Part shown: positions 26,495-35,462 of the stretch, piece after piece
How the letters are laid out: the number at the start of each line of letters is the position of its first letter
How positions within the stretch are numbered: the stretch's first letter is position 1
NCBI RefSeq assembly: GCF_903946935.1
Contig: NZ_CAJAXH010000089.1
Span: 25,545 to 89,544 of the forward strand
Source: an uncultured Thiodictyon sp.
Lineage (GTDB): Bacteria > Pseudomonadota > Gammaproteobacteria > Chromatiales > Chromatiaceae
Length of the DNA stretch: 64,000 nucleotides
Reading direction: 5' to 3'
Notes under the pieces: model-generated
Seen by the model: the letters and a program-made list of their open reading frames with translations, nothing else
Databases searched by the model: none
What the model was told of the DNA's origin: nothing
Program-made: the position numbers and the translations under genes

Positions 26495-26813
26495 GACGCC
26501 GGTCGAGTGGACGGCCACGGCCAGGCAGGACCTGCGGTCTATCGTTCGTTACATCGCCCGTGACAGCCGGGAGAATGCCCAGGGTGTACTCGCCCGGCTT
26601 GAGATCCGGTCCGCGGCGCTGGCCGGGCAGCGTGAACGTGGCCGGGTCGTTCCTGAATTACGGGCCATTGGCGTCCTTCACTATCAAGAGCTCATCGAGC
26701 GTCCCTGGCGCATCGTCTATCGGGTCCAGGCCGATCGGGTGCTGGTCCTCGCGGTACTTGACGGTCGCCGCAGCCTCTCGGCCTTGCTGATGGAGCGGCT
26801 GGTGCGAAGTTGA
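26487..26813 (+). CDS. RelE/ParE-family toxin
   Basis: A 108-residue toxin with the family pattern VEWTATARQDLRSIVRYIAR, then RERGRVVPELRAIGVLHYQE, and PWRIVYRVQADRVLVLAVLDGRRSL near the C-terminus. It starts with GTG at 26487, in an 8-bp overlap with the antitoxin. ParE members target gyrase and RelE members cut mRNA on ribosomes; the sequence alone does not separate them, but the spacing of RIVYRV and VLAVLDGRR favours ParE-like folds. Repeat B begins 4 bp after the stop. Confidence 0.85.
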   Translation: MTETPVEWTATARQDLRSIVRYIARDSRENAQGVLARLEIRSAALAGQRERGRVVPELRAIGVLHYQELIERPWRIVYRVQADRVLVLAVLDGRRSLSALLMERLVRS

Positions 26814-26816
26814 GGC

Positions 26817-27003
26817 TGCGCTCGTGACACCGCTCGAGCGGTGTCACGCATGGGGCAGGCGCTCTGCGCCGGGACCTCCCGTGGCCGGAATTGCGAGGTC
26901 GCGTCGCGGCTTAAGCCGCTCCCACCGGGGACCGGCCTGACCTTCGCTGTAAGTCGCGGCCTTCTGCTGTTGACGCACTACGCTGGCCGGAACGATGATG
27001 AAG
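26817..27003. repeat. Dispersed repeat B, copy 3 (full length)
   Basis: Matches copy 1 from TGCGCTCGTGACACCGCTCG to GCCGGAACGATGATGAAG over about 187 bp with scattered changes, including the internal TCGCGGCTTAAGCCGCTCCC. It fills half of the 26814-27152 gap, in which I see no gene. Confidence 0.85.
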
Positions 27004-27152
27004 GCCTACCGCAGGTCGCGACGCCCCACCGGAAGCGGCGGTTCCTGAGCCAGGTTATCAAACGGAGCTTAGTAACCGAGCAGGCCCCGCTTGTTCCCGT
27101 CCGGCTCCTCATCTCTGTTCGCATCTGGTATCTGACCCACCCGGAGCAAGCG

Positions 27153-27422
27153 GTGATCGCCCTTTCAATCGAACTGCCCGAGGAACTGGCCCAGGCCAGC
27201 CTTGAGATCGCCCACGAGCTTGGCCTGTCGCGGACCGAGTTGATTCGCCAGGCCGTGGTCCATGAGATCGCACAGGCGCGCGGCGCCCTGGAGCGGCGCG
27301 CGATGGCGGAATGCCTGCGGGCCATGGGCGCCGATCCGTCGGCGCGCCGTCTGGCCGAGGACCTTGACGCCGCCATGGACGCCCCGCTGCCGCCGGAGGA
27401 GGATGGTTGGTGGAGCCACTGA
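27153..27422 (+). CDS. MazE/CopG-like antitoxin, partner of a deleted MazF
   Basis: An 89-residue ribbon-helix-helix type antitoxin (VIALSIELPEELAQASLEIA, LGLSRTELIRQAVVHEIAQA) with an acidic C-terminus ending DAPLPPEEDGWWSH, typical of the toxin-binding tail. GTG at 27153 is the likely start: the ORF runs upstream through repeat B, which is not antitoxin sequence. It overlaps the MazF remnant by 13 bp. The antitoxin appears intact while the toxin is not. Confidence 0.75.
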   Translation: MIALSIELPEELAQASLEIAHELGLSRTELIRQAVVHEIAQARGALERRAMAECLRAMGADPSARRLAEDLDAAMDAPLPPEEDGWWSH

Positions 27423-27557
27423 TTCGGGGCGTTTGCATTGGTCGAACACTGCCGGGCTATCAGCATTTCCCGCGTCTGTGGTCCTGAGGTTGCGCAGCTC
27501 GATGACTCCGAGATCGAGGTCATTCTGCATCGGCTCATGCGGCTCGTTGGACTTTGA
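27410..27557 (+). pseudogene. MazF toxin with its middle deleted
   Basis: GTG at 27410 encodes VEPLIR, the usual MazF start before EIYWV. Immediately after, another frame carries AFALVEHCRAISISRV, then CGPEVAQLDDSEIEVILHRL and MRLVGL with a stop at 27557. That is the C-terminal part of MazF (compare the RAIS..RV and DDSEIE segments). About 55-65 residues between the two pieces are missing, including the first half of the nuclease barrel. Confidence 0.75.
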
Positions 27558-27604
27558 TCTGGCACCCGCGCTCACGCCGAGTGAGTGGGGGGAGCTTTAC
27601 CAGT
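27555..27604 (+). other. Fragment of a VapB-like antitoxin 3' end
   Basis: Fifty bases that match 21900-21949, the 3' end of the antitoxin at 21708, with two mismatches, including CTCACGCCGAGTGAGTGGGG. It encodes the same LAPALTPSEWGELYQ tail. It overlaps the end of the MazF remnant and stops before the TIR gene. No start or upstream antitoxin body is present, so it is a recombination or deletion remnant. Confidence 0.8.
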
Positions 27605-27633
27605 CATCCCCCCCGTGACTCAGGGACCCACTC

Positions 27634-30561
27634 ATGGCCAAGACGCCGCTCTTTCTCTCCCACAGCACCGCCGACGATGCCCTGGTCCGCCGCCTCCAGC
27701 AGGCGCTCGCCGATCTGGGCGAAGACCTCTGGATCGACTCCCGCGAACTGCGCGGCGGCAACCTGCTGTGGCCCGTGATCCAAGAGGCAATCGACTCGGC
27801 GGCGGCCTATGCGGTCCTGGTGAGCCCCGCCGCCCTGCAATCCGAGTGGGTGGGCGACGAGCTGGCCCATGCACTCAAGGTCCAGCGCGACCGCGGCCCG
27901 GCCCACTACCCGGTCATCCCGCTCTCGCTCGACGGCACCCGGCTCGGGGTCTTGAAACAGGTCTTCGGTACCGAACCCGCCTATATCCCTATCAGCAGTA
28001 CACCCGGCGGCATCGACGCGGCACTCAACGCCATCCTGACCGCCCTGGGCCGCCGCCTCCCGGCCGACGTGGCGCCGACCCCGCAGCCGGCGCCCGAGCC
28101 GATCGAGGAACTGGTGCTGGAACTCACCGACCTGCGCTACGAGGACCTGGGCGCGGGCGTGCGCCGCCCCTCGGCCCGCGCCCGCCTGGTCCACGAGCCG
28201 GGGCCCGGTCCGCACGGGGCCGGTCAGCGCGAGGTGGCGAGCGCGCGCAGTTGGCGCCTCACCGCCCCCCTGGGTCCCATTGAGGCCGACGACCTGCGTT
28301 GGTACCTGGAGAAATACGCCATCTGGCCCGGCACCCAGTTCGCGGAGCGCGCCCGGCGCGTCGAGCAGGACCTCGCGCGCTGGGGCCAGGACCTGCACCA
28401 GGCCGCCCTGCCCGCGGAGCACACCGCCAACGTCCTGCAATCCTGGTCGCGCATCGGCGACAGAGCCGCCCGGCGCTTCTCGGTCCTGGTCGACTGGGAG
28501 GCCGCGCTGGAGACCGGGGCCACGCCGGAGCAGACACAAGGTGCTGAACCTGGAGGGGGCCGGCACCGACGCCGATGCCGCCCGGGAGGAGATCGAGGCA
28601 CTGGTCGAGGCCGTCCATGGGCACGCCCGCACCCTGGCCTTGATCGCGCCCAGCCTGCGGGCGCTCGGCCCGGCGCGGACCCGTGCCGCGCTCGTCGACC
28701 TGATGGCGCAGATGGAGCGCGACTTTCCCGGGAGCCGCGAGCAGTCGGTCTATGCCGGGGTTGCACTCTCCGTGCAGCGGCTGGCGCCGGTCAATCAGGA
28801 GCGGGTGCGGGTGCTGGGGGTCTTCCACGGGGCGGTCGACCTGGACGTGCTGGAGGCGATGATGGGCTGGGAGGCGGCCGACTGCGCCGCCCTGGCCGCG
28901 GACCTGATCGGCACCGGGCTCGCGAACGCGGACCCCTACAACCACCTGACGCTCAATCCCGCGCTCTGCCCCTGGCTGCGCGAGCGGGTGACAGCGGCAG
29001 AGCTGGGGAGCCTCAGTGCCCGCTGGGGCGAGGCCATGGGGCAGTATGTCGGGTTCCTGTATCAGCAGCTAAGCCAACAGGCCGAGGTCGCCGCGACCCT
29101 GACGCTGCTGGGGCTGCCGAACCTCTTCGCGCTGCTCGATCTGGTGCAGGGGGCTGGGCAGGCCGAGGCGACCATTGATCTGGCGACCAGGCTCTACCGC
29201 CTGTTGCAGGTGCTCGGCCCACCGCGCCTGCTCGTGCGCGTCGGGCAGGTGCGCGATGCCGCGGCCCGGGCGCTCGGGGAGGGCGCGGGCGCGGCCTGGG
29301 GCCATGCCCGGTTCAATGCCGAGTACACCCGTATCGAGCAGCAATTGGCCGGCGGGCGCCTGCGCGAGGCGATGACGGGCGCGCAGGCCCTGCTCCAGCG
29401 CGCCCGGCCGACGGGTGGGGGGGCTATCCGGATGCCGATTATGACCTGGCAATGGCCTACTGGCTGCTGGCCCGGGTCCGCCAGACCGCGGGCGGCGCCG
29501 GACCGGCCCTGCCGCTGCTGGATGAGGCCAGGCAGGGCTTCGAGGCCATCGCGCGGGACCGAGGCCACCAGGCGGCGGAGGTGATGGCGTCCGTCTGCCT
29601 CACGGACCAGGGCGACTGTCTGCGCGACCTGGGCCGGTTCGACGAGTCGGCCGCCGCCTATGAAGTGGCCATCGCCCGCGCCGAGCGGCTCGGTGCCGAG
29701 CGTCAAGTGGCCGTCGGTCAGAACCAACTCGGCACGGTCCGCCTGCAACAGCGCCGCTACCGGGAGGCACTGGACGCCCATGCGCAGGCCCGTGCGCGCT
29801 TCACTGCCCTGGGCGAGCAGGGCACCGTCGCCGTCGCCTGGCACCAGACCGGCATGGCCTATCAGGAGTCGGGCAACCCGGGGGCGGCGGAGGACGCCTA
29901 CCGGGAGTCGCTGGCGATCAATGTGCGGCTCGGCAATCGCGCCGGGCAGGCGAGTACGCTCATCCAACTGGGCAATCTGTATAAGGATGTCCTGAACCGC
30001 CCCGAGGAGTCGGTGGCCTTGTACCTGCAGGCCGCGGACCTCTATGTCGAGACCGTTGATGAGGCACACGAAGGCCACGTCAGGAACAATCTCGGGGACA
30101 ACCTGCGCCGGCTCGGACGGCTCGACGAGGCGCGCAGCCAGATCCAGCGGGCGATCGAGTGCAAGGCGCCATTCGGCCACGCCGCCGAGCCCTGGACGAC
30201 CTGGGACATCCTCGCCGATATCGAGACGGCTGCCGCCAACCCCGACGACGCCGCCGTGGCCAGGGACCAGGCGCGCGCCGCCTACCTCGACTACCGGCAT
30301 GACGGCGGCGAGAACCACTCCCCGGCCGGCCGTCTCGCGCTCGCCGTGACCGTGTACCTGAAGGCCGGCGACCCGGCCGCCGCCCGGTCGCTGCTGCGGG
30401 AGTTCGCTGCCAACCCGGACCAACCCGACGAAGGCCGCGCCTTCATCCAGGCACTCGACGCTATCGCCGCCGGCAGCCGCGACCCCGCACTCGCCGAGGC
30501 CCCCGACCTGCATTGGGAGATGGCCGCCGAGGTCCAACTCTTCCTCGAGACCCTGGCCTGA
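27634..30561 (+). pseudogene. TIR-TPR protein in three frames, central part probably deleted
   Basis: Frame 1 from ATG 27634 encodes a TIR domain (PLFLSHSTADDALVRRLQQA, LWIDSRELRGGNLLWP, SEWVGDELAHAL with the catalytic-type Glu) and a linker to about residue 300 (SVLVDWEAALETGATPEQTQ). Near 28540 the sense passes to another frame (VLNLEGAGTDADAAREEIEA...) that carries only the end of an NTPase/helical region and the first TPRs. At 29417-29423 a run of seven G shifts back to frame 1 (YPDADYDLAMAYWLLARV) for further TPRs to 30561. No P-loop is seen. Relatives of this type carry a CHAT-like and NTPase region in the middle; that part seems lost. Confidence 0.65.
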
Positions 30562-30562
30562 C

Positions 30563-30722
30563 ATGAACCGCCTCTTCGCCGCCTTCGCCCTCCTGGGCCT
30601 CGTGTCCTCGCTGACAATCCAGCGGCCCTGCTCGGCATCGACCTGGCCACGCGCTTCCCGGCGGTCTGGCTGCTGCACCTCGGCCTCTTCGTGGTCTTCA
30701 TCCCCTGCGTCTTCCAGGCCCG
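30563..30722 (+). pseudogene. Remnant of a small membrane protein, frameshifted
   Basis: ATG 30563 starts MNRLFAAFALLGLVSSL, the beginning of a hydrophobic helix. After about 30613 the sense continues in another frame as AALLGIDLATRFPAVWLLHL then GLFVVFIPCVFQARRE, a second membrane segment. A hairpin repeat replaces the C-terminus. The pieces look like one short integral membrane protein broken by a frameshift and truncated. The family is not recognised. Confidence 0.55.
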
Positions 30723-30730
30723 CCGGGAGC

Positions 30731-30803
30731 CGGTGGGAGCGGCTTCAGCCGCGACGCGACTGCGCAAGCGTCCGTGGTCTCGTCGCGGCTAACGCCGCTC
30801 CCA
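30731..30803. repeat. Inverted repeat, GCGGCTTCAGCCGC type
   Basis: Two inverted units: GGTGGGAGCGGCTTCAGCCG and GTCGCGGCTAACGCCGCTCC form a long hairpin around about 30 bp. The same GTGGGAGCGG.TTCAGCCGCG half is embedded in the mrfB-like gene at 47250 and occurs inside repeat B. It cuts off the membrane protein remnant. Confidence 0.75.
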
Positions 30804-30906
30804 CGGTGGACTTTCATGGTCCGGCGTGCCGGCGCCACGGATGTTTCCTGGCGATGTCGGGAGCCGCCACCGGCTGAAGGCTCGACCTCCAGTTGCAGAC
30901 GGGGCG

Positions 30907-31003
30907 CTGGGAGCGCCGCACCCCAGTGCGGCGAGGCCTCGCGAGTGGCCGCGGTGTTGCGTGTACTGATGGGCCGGGCCGCACTGGGGTGCGGCGCTCC
31001 CAG
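30907..31003. repeat. Dispersed palindromic repeat A, copy 3
   Basis: Same arms as copies 1 and 2. The following TGCCGCCTGACGGCGGCGGG and TTGGTGACGAG bases are also shared with copy 2. It ends 117 bp before the VapB start; a TACACT -10-like box sits at 31055-31060. No gene is visible in 30804-31119. Confidence 0.85.
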
Positions 31004-31119
31004 GTGCCGCCTGACGGCGGCGGGGCTTGGTGACGAGTTGGACGAGGGCTGCGCTACACTAGCTCGTATCTGGACCGACTATGAGCAATTCAACGAACAC
31101 GACATGCTGGAGGAGTCGC

Positions 31120-31371
31120 ATGCTTGCCATTGAGATCGATACCGAGGTCACGCCGGACCGCGCCATTCATGTGCAGCTTCCGCAGGGAGCACGAACCGGC
31201 CGGGCGCGCGTCATTGTGCTCTACGAGAGTGAGGATACATCGAGGCCGGACACTGAGCGTGGGCAAGGTAATCTCGACGACTTACTTGCGGTACTCCCGC
31301 GTAATGTCGTGGGGCGCGACCGCGAAGAGATCGCCGCGTCGGTCGAGGCCGAGCGGGCGAGTTGGGATTGA
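31120..31371 (+). CDS. VapB-like antitoxin
   Basis: An 83-residue antitoxin (MLAIEIDTEVTPDRAIHVQL, RARVIVLYES, VVGRDREEIAASVEAERASWD). ATG 31120 is chosen because a GGAGGAG ribosome-binding site sits 6 bp before it. The N-terminus and leader DNA match the antitoxin at 21708. The C-terminal tail is a different, acidic toxin-binding end. The PIN toxin starts 2 bp after its stop, so the two are one operon. It should neutralise the PIN nuclease and regulate the operon. Confidence 0.8.
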   Translation: MLAIEIDTEVTPDRAIHVQLPQGARTGRARVIVLYESEDTSRPDTERGQGNLDDLLAVLPRNVVGRDREEIAASVEAERASWD

Positions 31372-31373
31372 CG

Positions 31374-31778
31374 ATGACACGTGTTTTCCTGGACGCCTGT
31401 ATCGTCATTGATCTGTTTGAGGCCAAGCCGGAGCAGCAGGAGATCCTCGCTCGTCTATTGGTGGGCAAGACGATTTACAGCAGCGAGCTGGTCCGTCTGG
31501 AGGCCCGGCTCCAGGCGGTACGTGACGGGCACGCCGATCTGCTGGCTCGCTACGACAGTTACTTTGCTCGGTGCCGGCTGGTCCGCTTTGACCGGCCACT
31601 GTTTGACCTGGCGAGCCAATTGAGGATCCAACATCGGATCAAAACACCTGACGCCCTCCATCTGGCTGCCGCGCTGACGGCCGCCTGTGATCAGTTCTGG
31701 ACCAACGACGACCGTCTCGCCAAGGCCGCGAGCAATCGTCTCGCGGTTTGGGATTGGGTGCGTATCGCACAACAGTGA
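31374..31778 (+). CDS. VapC-type PIN ribonuclease toxin
   Basis: A 134-residue PIN-domain protein that looks complete. Conserved acids are Asp6 in VFLDACIVIDLFEA, Glu in LVRLEARLQAVRDG, Asp in IKTPDALHLAAAL and Asp in FWTNDDRLAKAA. These bind Mg for RNA cleavage. ATG 31374 is used because MTRVFLDAC is a normal PIN start; four extra codons upstream are less likely. This is the one intact PIN toxin of the island and a useful comparison for the deleted copy at 21947. Confidence 0.88.
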   Translation: MTRVFLDACIVIDLFEAKPEQQEILARLLVGKTIYSSELVRLEARLQAVRDGHADLLARYDSYFARCRLVRFDRPLFDLASQLRIQHRIKTPDALHLAAALTAACDQFWTNDDRLAKAASNRLAVWDWVRIAQQ

Positions 31779-31927
31779 GTAAGGCGGATACGCAATGACT
31801 GCCGGTTAGGTCTTGATCCTTCGCCACCCCGTCCCACCATCCGGGGATCGCGGTCCGCCATCGCCTCAGGGGCGACCCCCGCTGGCCGGTCGGACGCATT
31901 CAGCAACAGACACTAAAGGACTCATCT

Positions 31928-32356
31928 ATGGATCTTCAACTGCAAGGTAAACGCGCGCTGGTCACCGGCTCGACCCTGGGCATCGGTTTCGCGACGGCCC
32001 TGGAGCTCGCCCGCGAGGGGGCGGAGGTGGTCGTCAACGGTCGCACCCAGGTGCGGGCCGATGAGGCGGCGGCACAGATCCGTGCCCAGGTGCCGGGCGC
32101 GCGGGTCACCGGGGTGGCGGCGGATCTCGCGGGTGCCGAGGGCTGTGCGGCCCTGATTGCGGCGGTGCCGGAGCTGGATGTGCTGGTCAATAATGTCGGC
32201 ATTTTCGAGCCGAAGCCGTTCGATGAGATCAGCGACGCGGATTGGCTGCGCTTTTTCCAGACCAACATGATCGTCTATCTGTGCGGCGCGGGTGCCTCCG
32301 CCACCAACGGCGCGGCGCTGCGGGTCGACGGCGGTGTGGTGCGGGCGATTCTCTGA
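31928..32356 (+). pseudogene. SDR dehydrogenase with an in-frame internal deletion
   Basis: The frame stays open for 142 residues, but the protein is two ends joined. Residues 1-115 are a good SDR N-terminus (GKRALVTGSTLGIGFATALE with the NAD(P) loop, then VLVNNVGIFEPKPFDEISDA, DWLRFFQTNM). From about residue 116 (IVYLCGAGASATNGAALRVD, GGVVRAIL) it matches the C-terminal end of an SDR. The Ser-Tyr-Lys catalytic segment and about 120 residues are missing; SDRs are usually near 250-265. It cannot be catalytic as it stands. Its stop is 1 bp before the next gene. Confidence 0.75.
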
Positions 32357-32357
32357 C

Positions 32358-33188
32358 ATGCGCATCTGCGCCTTTCGGGACATCACCGCCTTTATTCTCG
32401 ACACGGCCAGCCGCGCCGGCCTGATGGACGTCGCAGTCAACTATGTGAAAGACGCCGACGAGGCCCACGCGGCCCTGACGGCGCACCAAGCCGACATCGT
32501 ATTCATGTCGTATGACGACACACTGTCAATGGCGCTGCAGGACCACGATAGCGATATCGCCGCCGTCATGCCGGTACACGGCGGGATCCTGGATCTGTGC
32601 GGCGAGCTGGAGCCGGTGCGCGGCAAGACGGTCGTCGGCATCGATACCGACAGCGGTTATGCACGGGCGCTGCGCCACTACCTGCATGGGCGCTATCCGG
32701 CACCGCAAGAGTATGCGCGATTGCATTGGGTGCGCGCCGGTGCGACCAATCTGCGCTATGAGAAACTCATCGCTGGGCAACTCGATGCCACCCTGCTCAA
32801 TCCGCCCTATTCGCTCAAGGCCGGCGTTGTGCGCCTGGGCGATCTGCGCGGCAGTATCGGCGCCTATCAGGGCGTGGTCGCCAATGTCAATCAGTCGAGT
32901 GTGACCGACGCCCGGCAGCGGGCCGCGGTGATCGCGTTCATCTGTGCCTTCTCACAGACCGTGGATGATATGAAGGCCCAACCCGAGCCGACGATTGAGC
33001 GGCTGGCCCAGTATTATGGATTGCCAAGCGAGGAGGCGCGTGCGGTCTACTGGCGGCTATGGGAGCCGGATGGGCTCGCGGTCGGCAGGCAGCTGGATCA
33101 GGAACAACTGGCGTGTACCGAGCGATTATTCAGCGCGGATACGGGCATTGCCGTGCCGGCCGCACGGACCTGGGTCCTGGCGCTGTGA
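32358..33188 (+). CDS. Substrate-binding-protein-like protein (ABC-type, no signal peptide)
   Basis: A 276-residue protein resembling periplasmic substrate-binding proteins of nitrate/sulfonate or NMT1-type ABC transporters: DIVFMSYDDTLSMALQDH, VVGIDTDSGYARALRHYL, and LDATLLNPPYSLKAGVVRL are typical. No signal peptide is seen (MRICAFRDITAFILDTASRA), so it may be cytoplasmic, a thiamine-pyrimidine-type enzyme relative, or mis-started. No permease or ATPase is nearby. It immediately follows the deleted SDR gene and may once have formed an operon with it. Substrate unknown. Confidence 0.6.
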   Translation: MRICAFRDITAFILDTASRAGLMDVAVNYVKDADEAHAALTAHQADIVFMSYDDTLSMALQDHDSDIAAVMPVHGGILDLCGELEPVRGKTVVGIDTDSGYARALRHYLHGRYPAPQEYARLHWVRAGATNLRYEKLIAGQLDATLLNPPYSLKAGVVRLGDLRGSIGAYQGVVANVNQSSVTDARQRAAVIAFICAFSQTVDDMKAQPEPTIERLAQYYGLPSEEARAVYWRLWEPDGLAVGRQLDQEQLACTERLFSADTGIAVPAARTWVLAL

Positions 33189-33429
33189 TGGCCCGGTCCT
33201 GCCAAGGCTGAGGCCTCGGACATCGGCGTGCGTGCGCGCAGCTGCGGGGGGCGGGCTCGATAACTCTACGTGCTAGAGGGCAATCGGCCCACCGGTGCCT
33301 GATCAAGGTCACGGCCTGCGGCCGTGCCCGGCGGTCGTCGTTTGTCATGTCCGGCCGGCTTTGTTACTCTGCGCCCCGGGTTGTGGCCCTGGCCTGTTTG
33401 TCTGGGTCTGCCGCCCGATCTCGATGGTA

Positions 33430-33534
33430 GTCTGCGTCGGTCCCCTCGCGACGCGAAACCGTGAACCCGGTCAGGCCCGGAAGGGAGCAGCCGCAACGGT
33501 GGATGCGTGCGCCGGGGTGTGGCTGGCGCAGACT
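33430..33534 (+). ncRNA. ffs: 4.5S signal recognition particle RNA
   Basis: The conserved SRP Alu-less hairpin core is clear: CCGGTCAGGCCCGGAAGGGA followed by GCAGCC, the Ffh-binding loop region. The ends GTCTGCG and CGCAGAC pair, giving about 105 nt, the normal size of small bacterial 4.5S RNA. The position upstream of dnaX-ybaB-recR agrees with B. subtilis scr and other bacteria. Boundaries are approximate. A GCCGCCCC/GGGGCGGC hairpin follows at about 33535-33563. Confidence 0.9.
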
Positions 33535-33739
33535 GCCGCCCCCCTCTTTGCGGCGGGGCGGCACCGCGGTGCGGTCATCGATCAATCTGTGTAAGCCCGT
33601 CCATGGGCGTCCCCCAAATTTTTATCGTTCGATCATTGCGTCATCCGTCGTGCGTTCGCCGCGCGCTGCCGCATTCGGTTACACTGCGCGCCATCCCAGC
33701 GCCACTTCCGGCCCAACCCTTGACAGGTCCCTTAAGCGC

Positions 33740-35392
33740 ATGACCTACCAGGTGCTCGCCCGCAAATGGCGCCCCAAGTCGTTCGCCGACATGGTGGGCC
33801 AACAGCACGTGGTGCGCGCCTTGAGCAACGCGCTCGACCGGGATCAGCTCCACCACGCCTATCTCTTTACCGGCACACGCGGGGTCGGCAAGACCACCCT
33901 GGCGCGCATCCTGTCCAAGGCATTGAATTGCGAACGGGGCGTGAGTTCCACCCCGTGCGGGGTCTGTAGCGCCTGTCGGGAGATCGACGCGGGGCGTTTT
34001 GTGGACCTGCTGGAGGTGGACGCGGCCTCGCGCACCAAGGTCGAACAGACCCGCGACCTGCTGGACAATGTCCCCTATGCCCCGGCCTGCGGTCGCTTCA
34101 AGGTGTATCTCATCGACGAGGTACACATGTTCTCCAACAACAGCTTCAATGCGTTGTTGAAGACCCTGGAGGAGCCGCCGCCCCATGTGAAGTTCCTGCT
34201 CGCCACCACCGACCCGCAGAAGGTGCCGGTGACGGTCCTGTCGCGCTGTCTCCAGTTCAATCTGCGTCGGCTGCTGCCCGAGGAGATCCGGGAGCGTCTG
34301 CGTTTCGTCTTGGAGACCGAAGGCATCGACGCCGAGCCCGGCGCCCTCGCCCTGTTGGCGCGCGCGGCGGATGGCAGCATGCGCGATGGTCTGAGCCTGC
34401 TGGATCAGGCGATCGCCTATGGGGCCGGCCGGGTCGCCGAGGCCGAGGTGCGGGCCATGCTGGGCAGCGTCAGCGGCGATCTGACCTTCGGCCTGATCGA
34501 GTCCCTGGCCGCTGCCGACGGTGCGCAGCTGCTGGCCGAGGTGGAGAGTGCCAGTGCCTTGACCCCGGATTTCGGCGAGCTGCTGCGCGAGGTGATCGGT
34601 CTGCTGCACCGCCTGGCCCTGTTCCAGCAGGTGCCGGAGACGGTGCCGATGGACGACCCCGAGTACGCGCGCATCGCGGCCCTGGCCGGTCGGTTGAGTG
34701 CGGCGGATATCCAACTCTATTATCAGGTCGCGCTCACCGGTCAGGCGGACCTAGCGCTGGCCCCGGACCCGCGCGCCGGACTCGAAATGGTCCTGCTGCG
34801 CGCACTGGCCTTCCGCCCCGCGGAGGGCGCCGAGATCGCCGCCCGGCCGCCGGCGGTGCGGGACCCGGCGGTGGGCCGCAACGCCCCCCCGGCCCTGAGC
34901 GCCCCGCTGGCCGAGCCCCCGATCGCGGGTCGTCCCCGACCGACTGCCGCGCCCGCTCCTGCACCTGCACCCGCACCAGTCGCGGCGGGCGCGTCGGCGG
35001 TGACCCTCGCTAGCACCGCCGATTGGCATCGTCTGGTCGACCGGCTGGGGGTGGGTGGCATCGCCAGCCAGCTCGCCCACCATTGCGAATTCATCGAGCA
35101 AGGTGCGGGTCGATTGGTCTTGAACCTGGACCCGGGGGCGGAACAACTGCGCTCGCCGGGGACCGAGGAGCGCCTGCGTGCTGCCCTGGAGGCCGTCCTG
35201 GGCCCCCCCCTGCGCCTGGAGATCCGGGTGATCCGGCCCGAGCAGGAAACCCCGGCGCAACGCCTCACCCGGGAGCAGGAGGCGCGCACGCAGGCCGCGC
35301 AGGACACCCTGGCGGCCGACCCGGTGGGACGGCGCCTGCGCGATCGATTCGATGGCCAGTGGGTCCCGGGCAGTATCGAGCCGGTGGACTGA
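33740..35392 (+). CDS. dnaX: DNA polymerase III subunits gamma and tau DnaX
   Basis: A 550-residue clamp-loader ATPase of the replisome. P-loop [13 protein letters not shown], zinc-binding Cys of [20 protein letters not shown] Walker B ([10 protein letters not shown]), and the arginine-finger region [13 protein letters not shown] are all present, then the helical domain III. The tail after residue 370 is Ala/Pro-rich and short compared with E. coli tau (643). I see no A-AAA-AAG slippery site, so a separate gamma product by frameshifting is not evident. ATG 33740 ([15 protein letters not shown]) matches the family; the frame continues upstream through ffs. First of dnaX-ybaB-recR. Confidence 0.95.
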   Translation: MTYQVLARKWRPKSFADMVGQQHVVRALSNALDRDQLHHAYLFTGTRGVGKTTLARILSKALNCERGVSSTPCGVCSACREIDAGRFVDLLEVDAASRTKVEQTRDLLDNVPYAPACGRFKVYLIDEVHMFSNNSFNALLKTLEEPPPHVKFLLATTDPQKVPVTVLSRCLQFNLRRLLPEEIRERLRFVLETEGIDAEPGALALLARAADGSMRDGLSLLDQAIAYGAGRVAEAEVRAMLGSVSGDLTFGLIESLAAADGAQLLAEVESASALTPDFGELLREVIGLLHRLALFQQVPETVPMDDPEYARIAALAGRLSAADIQLYYQVALTGQADLALAPDPRAGLEMVLLRALAFRPAEGAEIAARPPAVRDPAVGRNAPPALSAPLAEPPIAGRPRPTAAPAPAPAPAPVAAGASAVTLASTADWHRLVDRLGVGGIASQLAHHCEFIEQGAGRLVLNLDPGAEQLRSPGTEERLRAALEAVLGPPLRLEIRVIRPEQETPAQRLTREQEARTQAAQDTLAADPVGRRLRDRFDGQWVPGSIEPVD

Positions 35393-35462
35393 CTGTACAC
35401 TTTTTTATCAACCCGGCGACCTGGCCGTGCGGCCGCCGTCGCCAATCTGGAGGCAGTGCATT

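Noticed and set aside
33535..33563. Hairpin after the SRP RNA as an intrinsic terminator
   Set aside because: The stem is GC-rich, but there is no following T-run; it may be part of RNA processing or incidental.
33740..35392. Programmed frameshift in dnaX giving a gamma subunit
   Set aside because: No A-AAA-AAG type slippery heptamer or following stem-loop was found in the region after the ATPase domain.
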